The notes under the pieces are model-generated. The model saw only the letters and a list, made by a program, of their open reading frames with translations, was not told where the DNA came from and did no database searches. Shown here one piece after another: positions 45,078 through 53,643 of a stretch of DNA of 54,433 nucleotides (the stretch's first letter is position 1; every line of letters starts with the position of its first letter). Source of the stretch: DAIMZI01 sp036734025 (lineage in GTDB: Bacteria; Pseudomonadota; Alphaproteobacteria; Rhizobiales; Rhodomicrobiaceae); assembly GCA_036734025.1 (NCBI GenBank), contig DAIMZI010000015.1, positions 1 to 54,433 on the forward strand. The letters run 5' to 3'. A program made the position numbers and the translations under genes.

Positions 45078-45614
45078 TCACCGTCTGAGAGAAATCTCGG
45101 CGACAGGAACATGGCGCCCGGCCGATGGCGAGAACTGGGAGATGACGACAGCGTGCCGGCTCGTGCTGGCGAAGTTGACCGCGAGACGGCCCTGGAAATT
45201 GGGCCCCATGAACTCGGTGGTGAGCCGGCTTCCGGCGATCCGCCCGCTGATCGATCCGGTATTGTTGGCGATCTGTTCCTGCCATACGCCGCTGACGCGA
45301 TCGCCCGAACAGGTCACGTCGCTGGACGCCTGAATACGATAATCGGTACCGGCGCAATCGATGCTCTGGCGCACACCGTTGCCGCCGCGCAACACAGAAT
45401 AGCTGATCCGGCAGGCGATGCGTTCGGCTACTCCGCCAATCGGCGTGACCGTGCCGCTGCCGCGCCAGGCGCCGTCCAGATCGCGGATCAGGGCGCGCCC
45501 GTCGGCGCTGCATTCGGCATAGGCATGAGCCGGCACTGCAATGAGCGCGGCAAACAGCACAGCTGCAAGCCCCGGCTTGCGGAAGCTATCAGGGCGAGAC
45601 CTTTTCATCATCAT
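45078..45614 (-). CDS. Secreted protein of unknown function next to RND exporter
   Basis: A 178-residue protein with an N-terminal signal peptide (KPGLAAVLFAALIAVPAHAYA-E). The mature part is beta-rich, with repeated short strands (GTVTPIGGVAERIACRISYS, GRIAGSRLTTEFMGPNFQGR) and four cysteines that could form disulphides. No family recognised. ATG 45614 is preferred for GGGAGG seven bases upstream. The gene starts inside the 3' end of the RND gene (26-base overlap), so both are one operon and it may serve the exporter in the periplasm. Confidence 0.8.
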   Translation of the reverse strand: MMMKRSRPDSFRKPGLAAVLFAALIAVPAHAYAECSADGRALIRDLDGAWRGSGTVTPIGGVAERIACRISYSVLRGGNGVRQSIDCAGTDYRIQASSDVTCSGDRVSGVWQEQIANNTGSISGRIAGSRLTTEFMGPNFQGRLAVNFASTSRHAVVISQFSPSAGRHVPVAEISLRR

Positions 45615-47913
45615 CGACGCGCCTCCCATGCGCGGAAAGTTTACGAAGTAACAAGACGATGGCAGGCAGGAAGAACAGATCGGCTATCAGCGCCACGACA
45701 AGCATGATCACCACCAGACGACCGAAAATTTGCGTCGGCGGCAGGGCCGAGAATACGGTCACGGAAAGCCCGAGCACGAGTACGAGCGTCGTCAGGATCA
45801 GCACGGGACCCACTCTCGCCACCGTCTGGCTCATCGCTTTTTCCGGCGAGTTGGTCAAGCTTTCTTCATGCCGCAGCCGGTTGAGCAGATGGATCGTATC
45901 ATCCACCGCCAGACCGAACGCCACCGTCAGGGCGATGACGCTGGCATATTCGAGCCCGCCACCCATCAGATAGAGGATTGCCCCTGTGCCGACGAGGGGG
46001 AACATGTTCGGTATTATGCTCGCTGCGCCCATGAAAAGCGAGCGAAACGCCAGCCCGATAATGACGATGACGATGCAGATCGCGATCAGCAGGCCATAGC
46101 TCAGCTGTCTGATCATGTTGTCCGATTGCAGCGCAGCGACCACGGGCAGCCCCGTCACGACGAAAGTGAATTCGGGAAACTCGGCGCGCACGTCGTCCAG
46201 GGTGGCTTCCATCATGCGAACGATCGGCACCGTATCGGCGGCATCGAGATTGGCGATGCGTCCGGTGACGAGGGCGGCGTGTTCCTCGTTGTTGATGAAA
46301 CGCTTCGTCAGATGTTCGGGGAGTTGGGCCACATAGGGCTGAAGAAATTTCCGCGCATCCTCGCCGGTCTCGCGCAGCCAGCCATCAAGCGTGAACAGCG
46401 ACCAGACATTGCCGACGCGCTCGTTCGCCGCCATCAGCAGATGGGCGCGCGCGATCGCAGCCAGCACGTCTTCATCGAACAGATCCTTTTCTGCTGGCCA
46501 TCGCACCATGATGTGGACAGGCTGCGCACCGGTAAGCTTGGCGTCGAGCCGGTCCGAGCCCGCCATGGCCTCACGATCCTGGGGTATCTGATCCGACAGC
46601 CGGTAACGCGGCTCAAGCTGAAGATAAAGTGCGGTCGCAATGGACAGCAGGACCAGGCCGATGATGCTGATCAAGACGAAGTTCGGCCGGACGATGCCCG
46701 CGATGCGCACGCACAGACGGTCAATACGGTTCATCATCTTCAGCCGGCCGACATCGGAAATCCGGAATTTCTCCTCATCACCGATCAGGATCATCGTCAG
46801 GCTGGGGACGACCACGACGACGACGAAGAATGCGGAAAAGGTGGCGAACGCGGCTGACAGTCCGAAAGTCCGGATGAGTGCTGAATCGGAATAGACGAGG
46901 CTCAACATCGCCAGCGCCGTGGTGATGGATGTGAGCACGCAGGCCGGACCGATGTTCATCACCGAAATGCGTACCGCCTCCTCCTTGGTACTGCCTTCGT
47001 CGAGCCGCCTCCTGATCGAAAAGATCATGTGCATGGCGTCGGAAAAGGCGATCACCATAACCAGTGGCGGGATCGTGTTGATGAGGCTGTCGAGATTGAC
47101 CTGCAGATGGCCAAGCACGCCAAGCGCCACGACGGCGGCAACCACCGGGCAGATGGTGGCGATGAACACCAGTGAGAACCGCTGAAAGAAGATGAATGCG
47201 ATCAGCATGCCGACCGCGACCCCGCTCAGATTGAACAGTAGCCGGTCGCTCTGGACCCCATCGCGCAGTTCGTACTGCATGACCGGCGCGCCGGCGAGGG
47301 TCACTTGCATACCGTTGGCGCCCACCAGTTCGTGCGCAAGCTTGCGTATCTCGTCGATAGCACCCCCAAGACCGGCGCCCGACACGGCTTCGCGCGAGAG
47401 CGAGACGATGAGCAGGGTAAGTGGCGCGCCCTCATCGGGGACGCTCAGCAGCTTGCCTTCCAGCAGCGGATTGGCCATGACGCGCGCCATCATGGCGTCG
47501 AAAGCCTCGCGTTCGGGCAGCACCGCGGGAAACAGGGGCGCGGGATAGCCATCTGCATCGGGCTGCTCGCGCATCGAGAACATCGACAGCACGCCGTTCA
47601 CGGCAGGCACGAACTGAAGCTCAAGATGCAGGGTGCGGACATCCTCCAGCCGCTCACGGGTCAGCAGCTTGTCGCCTTCGACGATGATGAAGACGTCGAA
47701 TTCGCTCGTCGGGAACCGCTCGCTCATCGCCTGATAGGCGCGGAAATCGTTGTTTTCGGCGCGGAAGAAATCGCTCAGGACACCGCTGGCTTCGAGCCTC
47801 GCCACGCCGAAAGCGCAGAAGATCGTGAGCATCAAAAGCGCAATGGCGCTAAGCCGCGGCTGTCTGAGGGCGAGATAGCCCAAACGTTCAAGACCAAAGC
47901 CAAGAGATGGCAT
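45589..47913 (-). CDS. RND-superfamily (MMPL/HAE3-type) exporter
   Basis: A 774-residue membrane exporter with two repeats of one helix, a large periplasmic loop (about 350 and 250 residues apart) and five more helices. Seen: LSAIALLMLTIFCAFGVARL at the N-terminus; LFNLSGVAVGMLIAFIFFQR; TIPPLVMVIAFSDAMHMIFS with the buried acidic residue expected for proton coupling; and in the second half GLAVDDTIHLLNRLRHEE with its Asp pair. HAE3/MMPL proteins move lipids such as hopanoids or other hydrophobic molecules; the cargo here is unknown. ATG 47913 has GGGAGCGAAT in front; a longer frame from 48087 overlaps the ABC permease. It shares an operon with the secreted protein downstream. Confidence 0.92.
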   Translation of the reverse strand: MPSLGFGLERLGYLALRQPRLSAIALLMLTIFCAFGVARLEASGVLSDFFRAENNDFRAYQAMSERFPTSEFDVFIIVEGDKLLTRERLEDVRTLHLELQFVPAVNGVLSMFSMREQPDADGYPAPLFPAVLPEREAFDAMMARVMANPLLEGKLLSVPDEGAPLTLLIVSLSREAVSGAGLGGAIDEIRKLAHELVGANGMQVTLAGAPVMQYELRDGVQSDRLLFNLSGVAVGMLIAFIFFQRFSLVFIATICPVVAAVVALGVLGHLQVNLDSLINTIPPLVMVIAFSDAMHMIFSIRRRLDEGSTKEEAVRISVMNIGPACVLTSITTALAMLSLVYSDSALIRTFGLSAAFATFSAFFVVVVVVPSLTMILIGDEEKFRISDVGRLKMMNRIDRLCVRIAGIVRPNFVLISIIGLVLLSIATALYLQLEPRYRLSDQIPQDREAMAGSDRLDAKLTGAQPVHIMVRWPAEKDLFDEDVLAAIARAHLLMAANERVGNVWSLFTLDGWLRETGEDARKFLQPYVAQLPEHLTKRFINNEEHAALVTGRIANLDAADTVPIVRMMEATLDDVRAEFPEFTFVVTGLPVVAALQSDNMIRQLSYGLLIAICIVIVIIGLAFRSLFMGAASIIPNMFPLVGTGAILYLMGGGLEYASVIALTVAFGLAVDDTIHLLNRLRHEESLTNSPEKAMSQTVARVGPVLILTTLVLVLGLSVTVFSALPPTQIFGRLVVIMLVVALIADLFFLPAIVLLLRKLSAHGRRVDDDEKVSP

Positions 47914-48067
47914 ATTCGCTCCCGTGCCAGCCCCGACAGGGGGGCGGGCTGCCGCGTTACGCGCCTTCAGCAGGCGCCAAAGGGCGGTCATGAGCGCCGC
48001 CGATATGGCCGATATAATGCGTTGCGTCAGCAGCTTATTCAACCACCGCAGGCGCAATAAAACCGGC

Positions 48068-49867
48068 TTATGGCGAGTGGCCCACACCTGAATGCAGCAA
48101 CGGGCCGGCGTCCGCTCTGTGCTGGCCGGGACCGCGGGCGGCGAGCACCTGCTCGCTCAGGCTTGGCGGCGCCTTGTGGCTTCCCGGCCGTCCGCCTGCG
48201 ATTGCCCGGTGCAGCAGAATAACCGGGGCAAGCCCGATCAGCACGATCATGAGGGCGGCGGGCGCAGACTGAGCAAAAAGCGACAGCGAAGCATGAGTGT
48301 AGACATGGGTTGCCAGCGTGTCGAAGTTGAAAGGTCGCATCAGCAACGTGGCCGGCAATTCCTTCATGCTGTCGACAAAGACCAATAGCGCCGCCGCGCC
48401 GATCGCAGGACGCAGCATCGGCAGGTGAACGCGCACCAGCATGTGACCGGGCGCCGAGCCGAGAGCGCGGGCTGCGGCATCGATATTAGGCGGGATCTTG
48501 TGAAAGCCCGCTTCAACAGCGCCCAGCGCCACAGCAAGGAAACGCACGCTCAAGGCGAGCACCATGGCGGCTATGCTGCCCGACAGCAGCAAGCCTGTCG
48601 AGATGCCGAAATTGGCGCGCATGAAGGCATCGAGTTGATTGTCGAAGGCAGCGAGCGGTATCAGCAGCCCCAGCGCGATCACGGTGCCAGGCATGGCATA
48701 GCCGACGCCGGCAAGCCGCGACGCTACTGTCACAGTACGCCCGCCCGAAAGCCGCATGGCAAAGGCCAGGATGACGACAAGCGTGACGCACAGCATTGCA
48801 GCGGATGTGGCCAGGATCAGACTGTTGCCGGCCGCGCTCCAGAATTGGGACGTGCCAAGCTGTTCAGCATGCAGCAGCGCACCGCGCGCCAGTACCGCGA
48901 AAGGCACCCCGAAGCCAAGCAGCACAGGCAGGGCGCATGCGCACGTCGCGGCCCAGCCCTTGGCGCCGGTGAGGCGCTGATCCGGCAATGGCCGGTAACG
49001 GGTCGTCGTATGATGGAAATAGCGCCTCCTGCGCGCCATCCGCTCAAGCCAAAGCAGCAGGATGACGACCGCCAGAATGACGAGAGAAAGCTGCGCTGCG
49101 CCGCTCAGGCTGGAGCGCTCCAGCCAGGTGGTGTAGACAAGCGCGGTCAGGGTCTGCACGCCGAAAAATTCGACCGCGCCGATATCGTTGAGGCACTCCA
49201 TGAGCGCCAGCGCCACACCGACCACGATCGCCGGTCGGGCGAGCGGCAATCCCACCGCATAGAACACGCCGGCGCTGGAGCGGCCAAGCGTGCGCGCCAC
49301 CTCAAGCACACATACCGACTGTTGCAAAAAGCTCGCCCGGGCCGTGAGATAGACATACGGGTAGAGGACCAGCGCCATGACGAACGCCGCGCCTTCCAGG
49401 CTGCGAATTTCGGGAAACCAGTAATCGCGCACGCTGTGGACCCCCAGAAGCGCGCGCACCCAGCCTTGCAGCAGGCCCGAATAGCCCATGAAGTCGGCAT
49501 AGGCGTAAGCGCCAAGATAAGTCGGGATGGCGAGCGGCAGGATCAGCATCCAGTCGAGCAGCCGGCGACCTGGGAAACGGTACATCGTGATCAGCCATGC
49601 CGTGCCGGTGCCGATAAAGGCGGTAAGCACGCCGACACCAATCATGAGCAGGACGGTCTCGCGAATGGCTGATGGCAGCACCGTCGAAACCAGGTGAGGC
49701 CAGACGCGGCCCGAATCGCTGAGCGAAATGATGAAGATCGAGACGATGGGCAAGACGACGATGGCGCCCGCAAGCAGCGCGGCGACCTGCCATACACCAA
49801 GCCCGCCGAAGCGTAATCTGCGCAGCGCCGAGCGCTTTCCGGCCAATCCGGCCGTGGTCTGCGACAT
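48068..49867 (-). CDS. fbpB: Ferric-iron ABC transporter permease (FbpB type, double-length)
   Basis: Inner-membrane permease of the FbpB/SfuB class, 599 residues, with about twelve helices in two halves. Each half carries the EAA loop that contacts the ATPase: EVARTLGRSSAGVFYAVGLP and DAAARALGSAPGHMLVRVHL. With the binding protein upstream it forms a ferric-iron importer, but no ATP-binding gene (fbpC) follows; the next gene is the RND exporter. The C-terminal 60 residues are polar and divergent. ATG 49867; a TTG three bases earlier is possible. Confidence 0.93.
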   Translation of the reverse strand: MSQTTAGLAGKRSALRRLRFGGLGVWQVAALLAGAIVVLPIVSIFIISLSDSGRVWPHLVSTVLPSAIRETVLLMIGVGVLTAFIGTGTAWLITMYRFPGRRLLDWMLILPLAIPTYLGAYAYADFMGYSGLLQGWVRALLGVHSVRDYWFPEIRSLEGAAFVMALVLYPYVYLTARASFLQQSVCVLEVARTLGRSSAGVFYAVGLPLARPAIVVGVALALMECLNDIGAVEFFGVQTLTALVYTTWLERSSLSGAAQLSLVILAVVILLLWLERMARRRRYFHHTTTRYRPLPDQRLTGAKGWAATCACALPVLLGFGVPFAVLARGALLHAEQLGTSQFWSAAGNSLILATSAAMLCVTLVVILAFAMRLSGGRTVTVASRLAGVGYAMPGTVIALGLLIPLAAFDNQLDAFMRANFGISTGLLLSGSIAAMVLALSVRFLAVALGAVEAGFHKIPPNIDAAARALGSAPGHMLVRVHLPMLRPAIGAAALLVFVDSMKELPATLLMRPFNFDTLATHVYTHASLSLFAQSAPAALMIVLIGLAPVILLHRAIAGGRPGSHKAPPSLSEQVLAARGPGQHRADAGPLLHSGVGHSP

Positions 49868-49910
49868 CAAAATTGCTTTCCGCCCAGGTTGCGCTTGCTC
49901 TTGCGCTCAA

Positions 49911-49941
49911 GCCGGCCACGTGCACAGCGCACGCAGCCGGC
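49911..49941 (-). other. Intercistronic hairpin between fbpA and fbpB
   Basis: GCCGGC (49911-49916) pairs with GCCGGC (49936-49941), and an inner six-base stem with one G-U pair leaves a five-base loop. No T-run follows on the minus strand. Such hairpins between binding-protein and permease genes often stabilise or partly terminate the message so that the binding protein is made in excess. Confidence 0.5.
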
Positions 49942-49981
49942 GTCATGACGTCTTCAGCCGCCAATCAGGCTGGCTGGCGCA

Positions 49982-51034
49982 TCAGGAACTGGGACCGTCG
50001 TTGAACCCGACTTCATCGACCAGCTCACTGGCGCGCGCGCGCAGATTGGCGATCTCGCTGAGCGCCAGATCATCGCGCTTGAGCTCGCCCCACGAGGCAA
50101 CCAGTTCTGATATCTCGAGCGCCGGATTGACGGGATATTCGTGGTTCACCTCGGCATAAAGCTGCTGGGCTTCATCGCTTGCGAGAAACTCCATCAGCTT
50201 GATCGCGGCTTCGCGATTGGGCGAATGCTTGGCGAGGACCATGCCGGAAATGTTGACATGGCTCCCCCGATCACCCGAATTGGGGAACAGGATCTTGGCC
50301 GATGCCGCCCATTCCTTCTGCTCGGGCTCCTTATCGTTGAGCATCATGGCAGCCATGTAATAGGTATTGCCCAGCGCGATATCGCATTCGCCGGAGAAGA
50401 TGCCCTGAACCTGCGCGCGGTCATTGCCCGCGGGCTTGCGCGCAAGGTTCTCCTTCACCGCGGCGAGCCATTCCTGGGCCTTTTCCTCGCCCAGATGAGC
50501 TATCATCGAGGCAATGAGCGCGACATTGTAGACATGCTGGCCGCTGCGCGAACAGATCTTGCCGCGCCATTTCGGATCGGCGAGTTCTTCATATGTGATT
50601 TCGTCCTGGGCGACGCGTTCGCGCGACGCATAGATGACGCGCGAGCGCACCGTCAGACCGAACCACTGATTGCCGGGATCGCGAAATTCGGCAGGGATCC
50701 TTGCGTTCAGCACATCAGAACTGACCGGCTGGGTGACACCGGCATCCACGGCGCCCTGCAGACGGCCGATATCGACTGTCAGCAGCACATCGGCGGGACC
50801 GTTCTCCCCTTCGCGCTCGATGCGCTCGACAAGCCCCTTATCGGCGAAAATGATGTTGGCCTTGATGCCGGTGGCCTCGGTGAAGGCCTGCAGCATGGGT
50901 TCGATCAGGAAGGGCTGACGATAGGAGTAGACATTCACCTCATCAGCGGCCTGGACGCCAGGCACAGCACTCACGACAAGCGCGGCGCACATGGCGAAAC
51001 CGCCAATGCACCGCTTCAATTCGGTCATACGCAT
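49982..51034 (-). CDS. fbpA: Ferric-iron ABC transporter binding protein (FbpA/FutA type)
   Basis: Periplasmic Fe(III)-binding protein, 350 residues. Signal peptide: MRMTELKRCIGGFAMCAALVVS, cut at VQA-AD (seen as CAALVVSAVPGVQA-AD). The mature start NVYSYRQPFLIEPMLQAF and the tyrosine pair in ALGNTYYMAAM, which ligate iron in this family, are clear. Further blocks: GPADVLLTVDIGRL, GKICSRSGQHVYNVALIASM. The start 51034 has GGAGAATATC in front. The Irr-like box lies 168 bases upstream. It is the first gene of the fbpA–fbpB unit. Confidence 0.94.
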   Translation of the reverse strand: MRMTELKRCIGGFAMCAALVVSAVPGVQAADEVNVYSYRQPFLIEPMLQAFTEATGIKANIIFADKGLVERIEREGENGPADVLLTVDIGRLQGAVDAGVTQPVSSDVLNARIPAEFRDPGNQWFGLTVRSRVIYASRERVAQDEITYEELADPKWRGKICSRSGQHVYNVALIASMIAHLGEEKAQEWLAAVKENLARKPAGNDRAQVQGIFSGECDIALGNTYYMAAMMLNDKEPEQKEWAASAKILFPNSGDRGSHVNISGMVLAKHSPNREAAIKLMEFLASDEAQQLYAEVNHEYPVNPALEISELVASWGELKRDDLALSEIANLRARASELVDEVGFNDGPSS

Positions 51035-51201
51035 GATATTCTCCAATAATCGGGGGTCAAAGCCCCGCAATCGGACCCTCTGGCTGGTGATCATGACAAT
51101 GGCCGCAACCTTGTGCGATCCAAATAAAACCCCAGCACCACGCCGCAAATTTAGGGCCTGACGCGGCCCCAAGTCAATAAAAATCCATAAATACCAATGA
51201 C

Positions 51202-51216
51202 TTAGAAGTGTTCTAA
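51202..51216. promoter_or_regulatory. Irr-type iron control element (ICE)-like box
   Basis: TTAGAA-GTG-TTCTAA is a perfect inverted repeat followed at once by another TTCTAAA half (51217-51223). It matches, as I recall it, the ICE motif bound by the haem/iron regulator Irr of alphaproteobacteria. It lies 168 bases before fbpA, a position where Irr would activate iron uptake in iron shortage. Confidence 0.7.
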
Positions 51217-51244
51217 TTCTAAACCTGACCTTGGCTGTCGGGAA

Positions 51245-51403
51245 TTATGCAGCCCCCTTGAATGGGTGGCAGGCATCACACGATTGGCCCGGCTCGGTTT
51301 TTTCATGCAGCAGCAGCTGCGCCAGCGCTTGGCGGGCCTCATCAGATCTGTGCCAAACCCCACTGCACACCGGGCAGACGCGACGAATCGCACTAGGGTG
51401 CAT
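51245..51403 (-). CDS. Possible 52-residue zinc-ribbon-like protein
   Basis: A frame encoding MHPSAIRRVCPVCSGVWHRS to DACHPFKGAA with two Cys pairs, CPVC and CDAC, 30 residues apart, and nearby His residues, as in small zinc ribbons. It fills the space between the Irr-like box and the divergent hydrolase gene. No ribosome-binding site is evident, and a longer start (51454) would overlap the hydrolase start on the other strand. The Cys pattern is the only support. Confidence 0.4.
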   Translation of the reverse strand: MHPSAIRRVCPVCSGVWHRSDEARQALAQLLLHEKTEPGQSCDACHPFKGAA

Positions 51404-51433
51404 TTCGAATTCAGGCAGAGGGGCAAGGCTACC

Positions 51434-52267
51434 GTGGCGAATTATGCAACTCATCTGGGTGTCGGCGCGGTTGCCAGCGGTTTGGCGGCGACCATGGCAC
51501 TGGCCGCTGGCGCCATCCCCGCAGCAGAGCTGGCGACGTTGACCACCGCCGGCATCATCGGCAGCATTCTTCCCGATATCGACCTTGAGCGGTCCTATCC
51601 CTCGCGCATGCTGTTCGGCGCGCTCGGCATCCTGTTCGCCTTCATCGCACTGTTTCAGTACTACCTCGATTATTCGGTGCTTGAGCTATGGGCGATATGG
51701 CTTGGCGTCTACATCATCGTCAGGCTTGGCGTATGGCGCGTATTTCATCGCCACGCCGTGCACCGCGGCATTTTTCATTCCGTGCTGGCGGGCATATTCT
51801 TCATGGTGCTGACAGCACTGATCTTTACATATCTATTGGGGCGCGAGCCGCTGATAAGCTGGCTTGCCGGCGCCTTCGTCCTGTTCGGCTATCTCGTGCA
51901 CCTGACGCTCGATGAAATCTATTCGGTCGATTTCGAGGATCGGTTGATCAAGCGCTCGTTCGGCAGCGCGCTGAAGATTCTGCAATACGACTCGCCGCGG
52001 GCCTCGCTGCTGATGGCAGGCGCGGTGGTGATTGTGCTGACATTCGCGCCGCCGATCACACCGCTCGTTCAGGTTGTCTCTTCGCCGGAAATCAGCACTT
52101 TCATGCGTGAGCGCATGTGGCCGGAGGATAAATGGTTCGCCCCGCTGAAGCCGGTTCAACCCGAGACTGCCGCGCCGCAGACCGCCCCGCCCGCACAAGA
52201 TCGGCTTGGCGAGCAGGCCCCGGGCGCAAGCGGCGAGCAGGCCCGGCTCAGCTCTCCCGCGAGATAG
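51434..52267 (+). CDS. Membrane-bound metal-dependent hydrolase (DUF457/YdjM-like)
   Basis: A 277-residue integral membrane protein. The N-terminus ANYATHLGVGAVASGLAA is the usual first block, followed by GIIGSILPDIDLERSYPSR (the acidic metal-site motif) and, later, HAVHRGIFHSVLAG (the HRG-x2-HS motif). Four to five helices are seen (LFGALGILFAFIALFQYYLD, LAGIFFMVLTALIFTYLLG, WLAGAFVLFGYLVHLTL, LLMAGAVVIVLTFA). The last 50 residues are Pro/Ala/Gln-rich. GTG 51434 is chosen because the family begins at this point and AAGG lies upstream. Its 3' end overlaps the convergent polyprenyl synthase by 20 bases. Confidence 0.85.
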   Translation: MANYATHLGVGAVASGLAATMALAAGAIPAAELATLTTAGIIGSILPDIDLERSYPSRMLFGALGILFAFIALFQYYLDYSVLELWAIWLGVYIIVRLGVWRVFHRHAVHRGIFHSVLAGIFFMVLTALIFTYLLGREPLISWLAGAFVLFGYLVHLTLDEIYSVDFEDRLIKRSFGSALKILQYDSPRASLLMAGAVVIVLTFAPPITPLVQVVSSPEISTFMRERMWPEDKWFAPLKPVQPETAAPQTAPPAQDRLGEQAPGASGEQARLSSPAR

Positions 52268-53264
52268 AAAACGCAACCGCATCGAGCAGCGCCGACTTGA
52301 CCTCGCCAGGCGCGAACAGCTCAAGCGCGCTCTGCGCAAGCGCGGCATGGCGTTCGGCCTGCGCCACGGTCTGCTCGATGGCACGGTGACGCCCCATCAA
52401 CTCCATTGCGTGCTCCAGATCATCCGGGCCGATCTCGCCATTGCCTATCGTGCGCTGCCAGAACAGCCGCTCATCCGCGCTGCCGGCTTCATGGGCGATG
52501 ATGACAGGCAAAGTGATCTTCCCTTCACGGAAGTCATCGCCGATCGTTTTGCCGAGTCGTGACTGGTCGCCGGAATAATCGAGCACGTCATCCATGAGCT
52601 GAAAAGCCAATCCCAGATGCTGGCCGAAGCTGCGCAAAGCCTCGATCTCGCTTTCCGGGCGCGAGGCGATCACGCCACCCACTTCGGCTGCCGCTGAAAA
52701 CAGCGCAGCGGTCTTGGCGTTGATCACCGCATGATAGTAAGGCGCAGTGGTCGCGAGGTTCTTGGTCGCGGCGAGTTGCATGACCTCACCTTCGGCAATG
52801 GTCGCAGCCGCGTTTGAAAGCACGCGCAGCGCACGCAAGGAGCCGACATCGACCATCATCTTGAACGCCTGGCCCAGAAGATAGTCGCCGACCAGCACGC
52901 TCGCCTCATTGCCCCAGAGGATGCGCGCCGACGCCTTGCCGCGGCGCAGGTCGCTTTCATCCACGACATCGTCGTGAAGCAGTGTCGCGGTGTGCATGAA
53001 TTCGACGCTTGCCGCCAGGATCACATGGCCCGCGCCACGATAGCCGCACAGCTTCGCCGCCGCGATGGTCAGCATCGGACGCAGGCGCTTGCCGCCCGAA
53101 TCGATCAGATGGCGCGCAAGCTGAGGAATGAGCTCAACATCCGAGTTGGCCTTGTCGAGAATAATCTGATTGACGCTCGCCATATCCTGCTCGACAAGAT
53201 TAAGCAGGTTTTCTATGCCGCGTTTGGCCGCAACTTTTTGGCTTAGCGGAACGCTGGGTCGCAC
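52248..53264 (-). CDS. Polyprenyl diphosphate synthase (ubiquinone side chain)
   Basis: Trans-prenyltransferase that adds isopentenyl units to build the long side chain of ubiquinone; decaprenyl would fit an alphaproteobacterium but chain length is not shown. The 338-residue protein has both Asp-rich motifs: DDVVD (98-102, in LLHDDVVDESDLRRGK) and DDVLD (225-229, in FQLMDDVLDYSGD), and GGKRLRPM at 58-64. GTG 53264 is chosen for the strong GGAGGAGGG four bases upstream; it gives the standard N-terminus. Longer frames upstream are spurious. Divergent from DUF2007. Confidence 0.95.
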   Translation of the reverse strand: MRPSVPLSQKVAAKRGIENLLNLVEQDMASVNQIILDKANSDVELIPQLARHLIDSGGKRLRPMLTIAAAKLCGYRGAGHVILAASVEFMHTATLLHDDVVDESDLRRGKASARILWGNEASVLVGDYLLGQAFKMMVDVGSLRALRVLSNAAATIAEGEVMQLAATKNLATTAPYYHAVINAKTAALFSAAAEVGGVIASRPESEIEALRSFGQHLGLAFQLMDDVLDYSGDQSRLGKTIGDDFREGKITLPVIIAHEAGSADERLFWQRTIGNGEIGPDDLEHAMELMGRHRAIEQTVAQAERHAALAQSALELFAPGEVKSALLDAVAFSISRES

Positions 53265-53415
53265 TTGACCCTCCTCCCTTGCGCAGGTCTGGAAACTCGC
53301 AACTATAAAGGCTTCCGCGGCGCAGGGGTCAAGCGGCAACTCGGGTAATATCGTCGCAAAGGTTTTCCCGCACGCGGCGACAAGGTTGATATCCGAAGGG
53401 GAGAAGGCTGTCGCG

Positions 53416-53643
53416 ATGGTCGAACTTTTGCGCACCAACGATGCCGTGCTGATCTCTTTTATCGAGGCGTTGCTGAGCGATGCCGGGATCGCCCATGTCG
53501 TGCTCGACTCCCACATGAGCATCATGGAAGGCTCGATCGGCGTGCTGCCGCGGCGCGTGCTGGTCGAGGACAGCCGGCTCCACGCGGCCAAACGTCTCAT
53601 GGAGGAGGCGGGCATAGGCCATGAGTTCGGTTCCGGTGTCTGA
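53416..53643 (+). CDS. DUF2007 small protein
   Basis: A 75-residue protein: MVELLRTNDAVLISFIEALL, then DAGIAHVVLDSHMSIMEGSI, VLPRRVLVEDS and RLMEEAGIG. This matches DUF2007, described as a putative signal-transducing or PII-like-fold domain; its role is unknown. GAGAAGG lies upstream of ATG 53416. It overlaps the methyltransferase start by 23 bases, so the two are translated from one message. The synteny polyprenyl synthase / DUF2007 / methyltransferase is common in alphaproteobacteria. Confidence 0.85.
   Translation: MVELLRTNDAVLISFIEALLSDAGIAHVVLDSHMSIMEGSIGVLPRRVLVEDSRLHAAKRLMEEAGIGHEFGSGV

Noticed and set aside
48425..49672. 415-codon plus-strand frame rich in His, Gln and Arg
   Set aside because: Antisense to the iron permease; composition typical of reversed membrane-protein codons.
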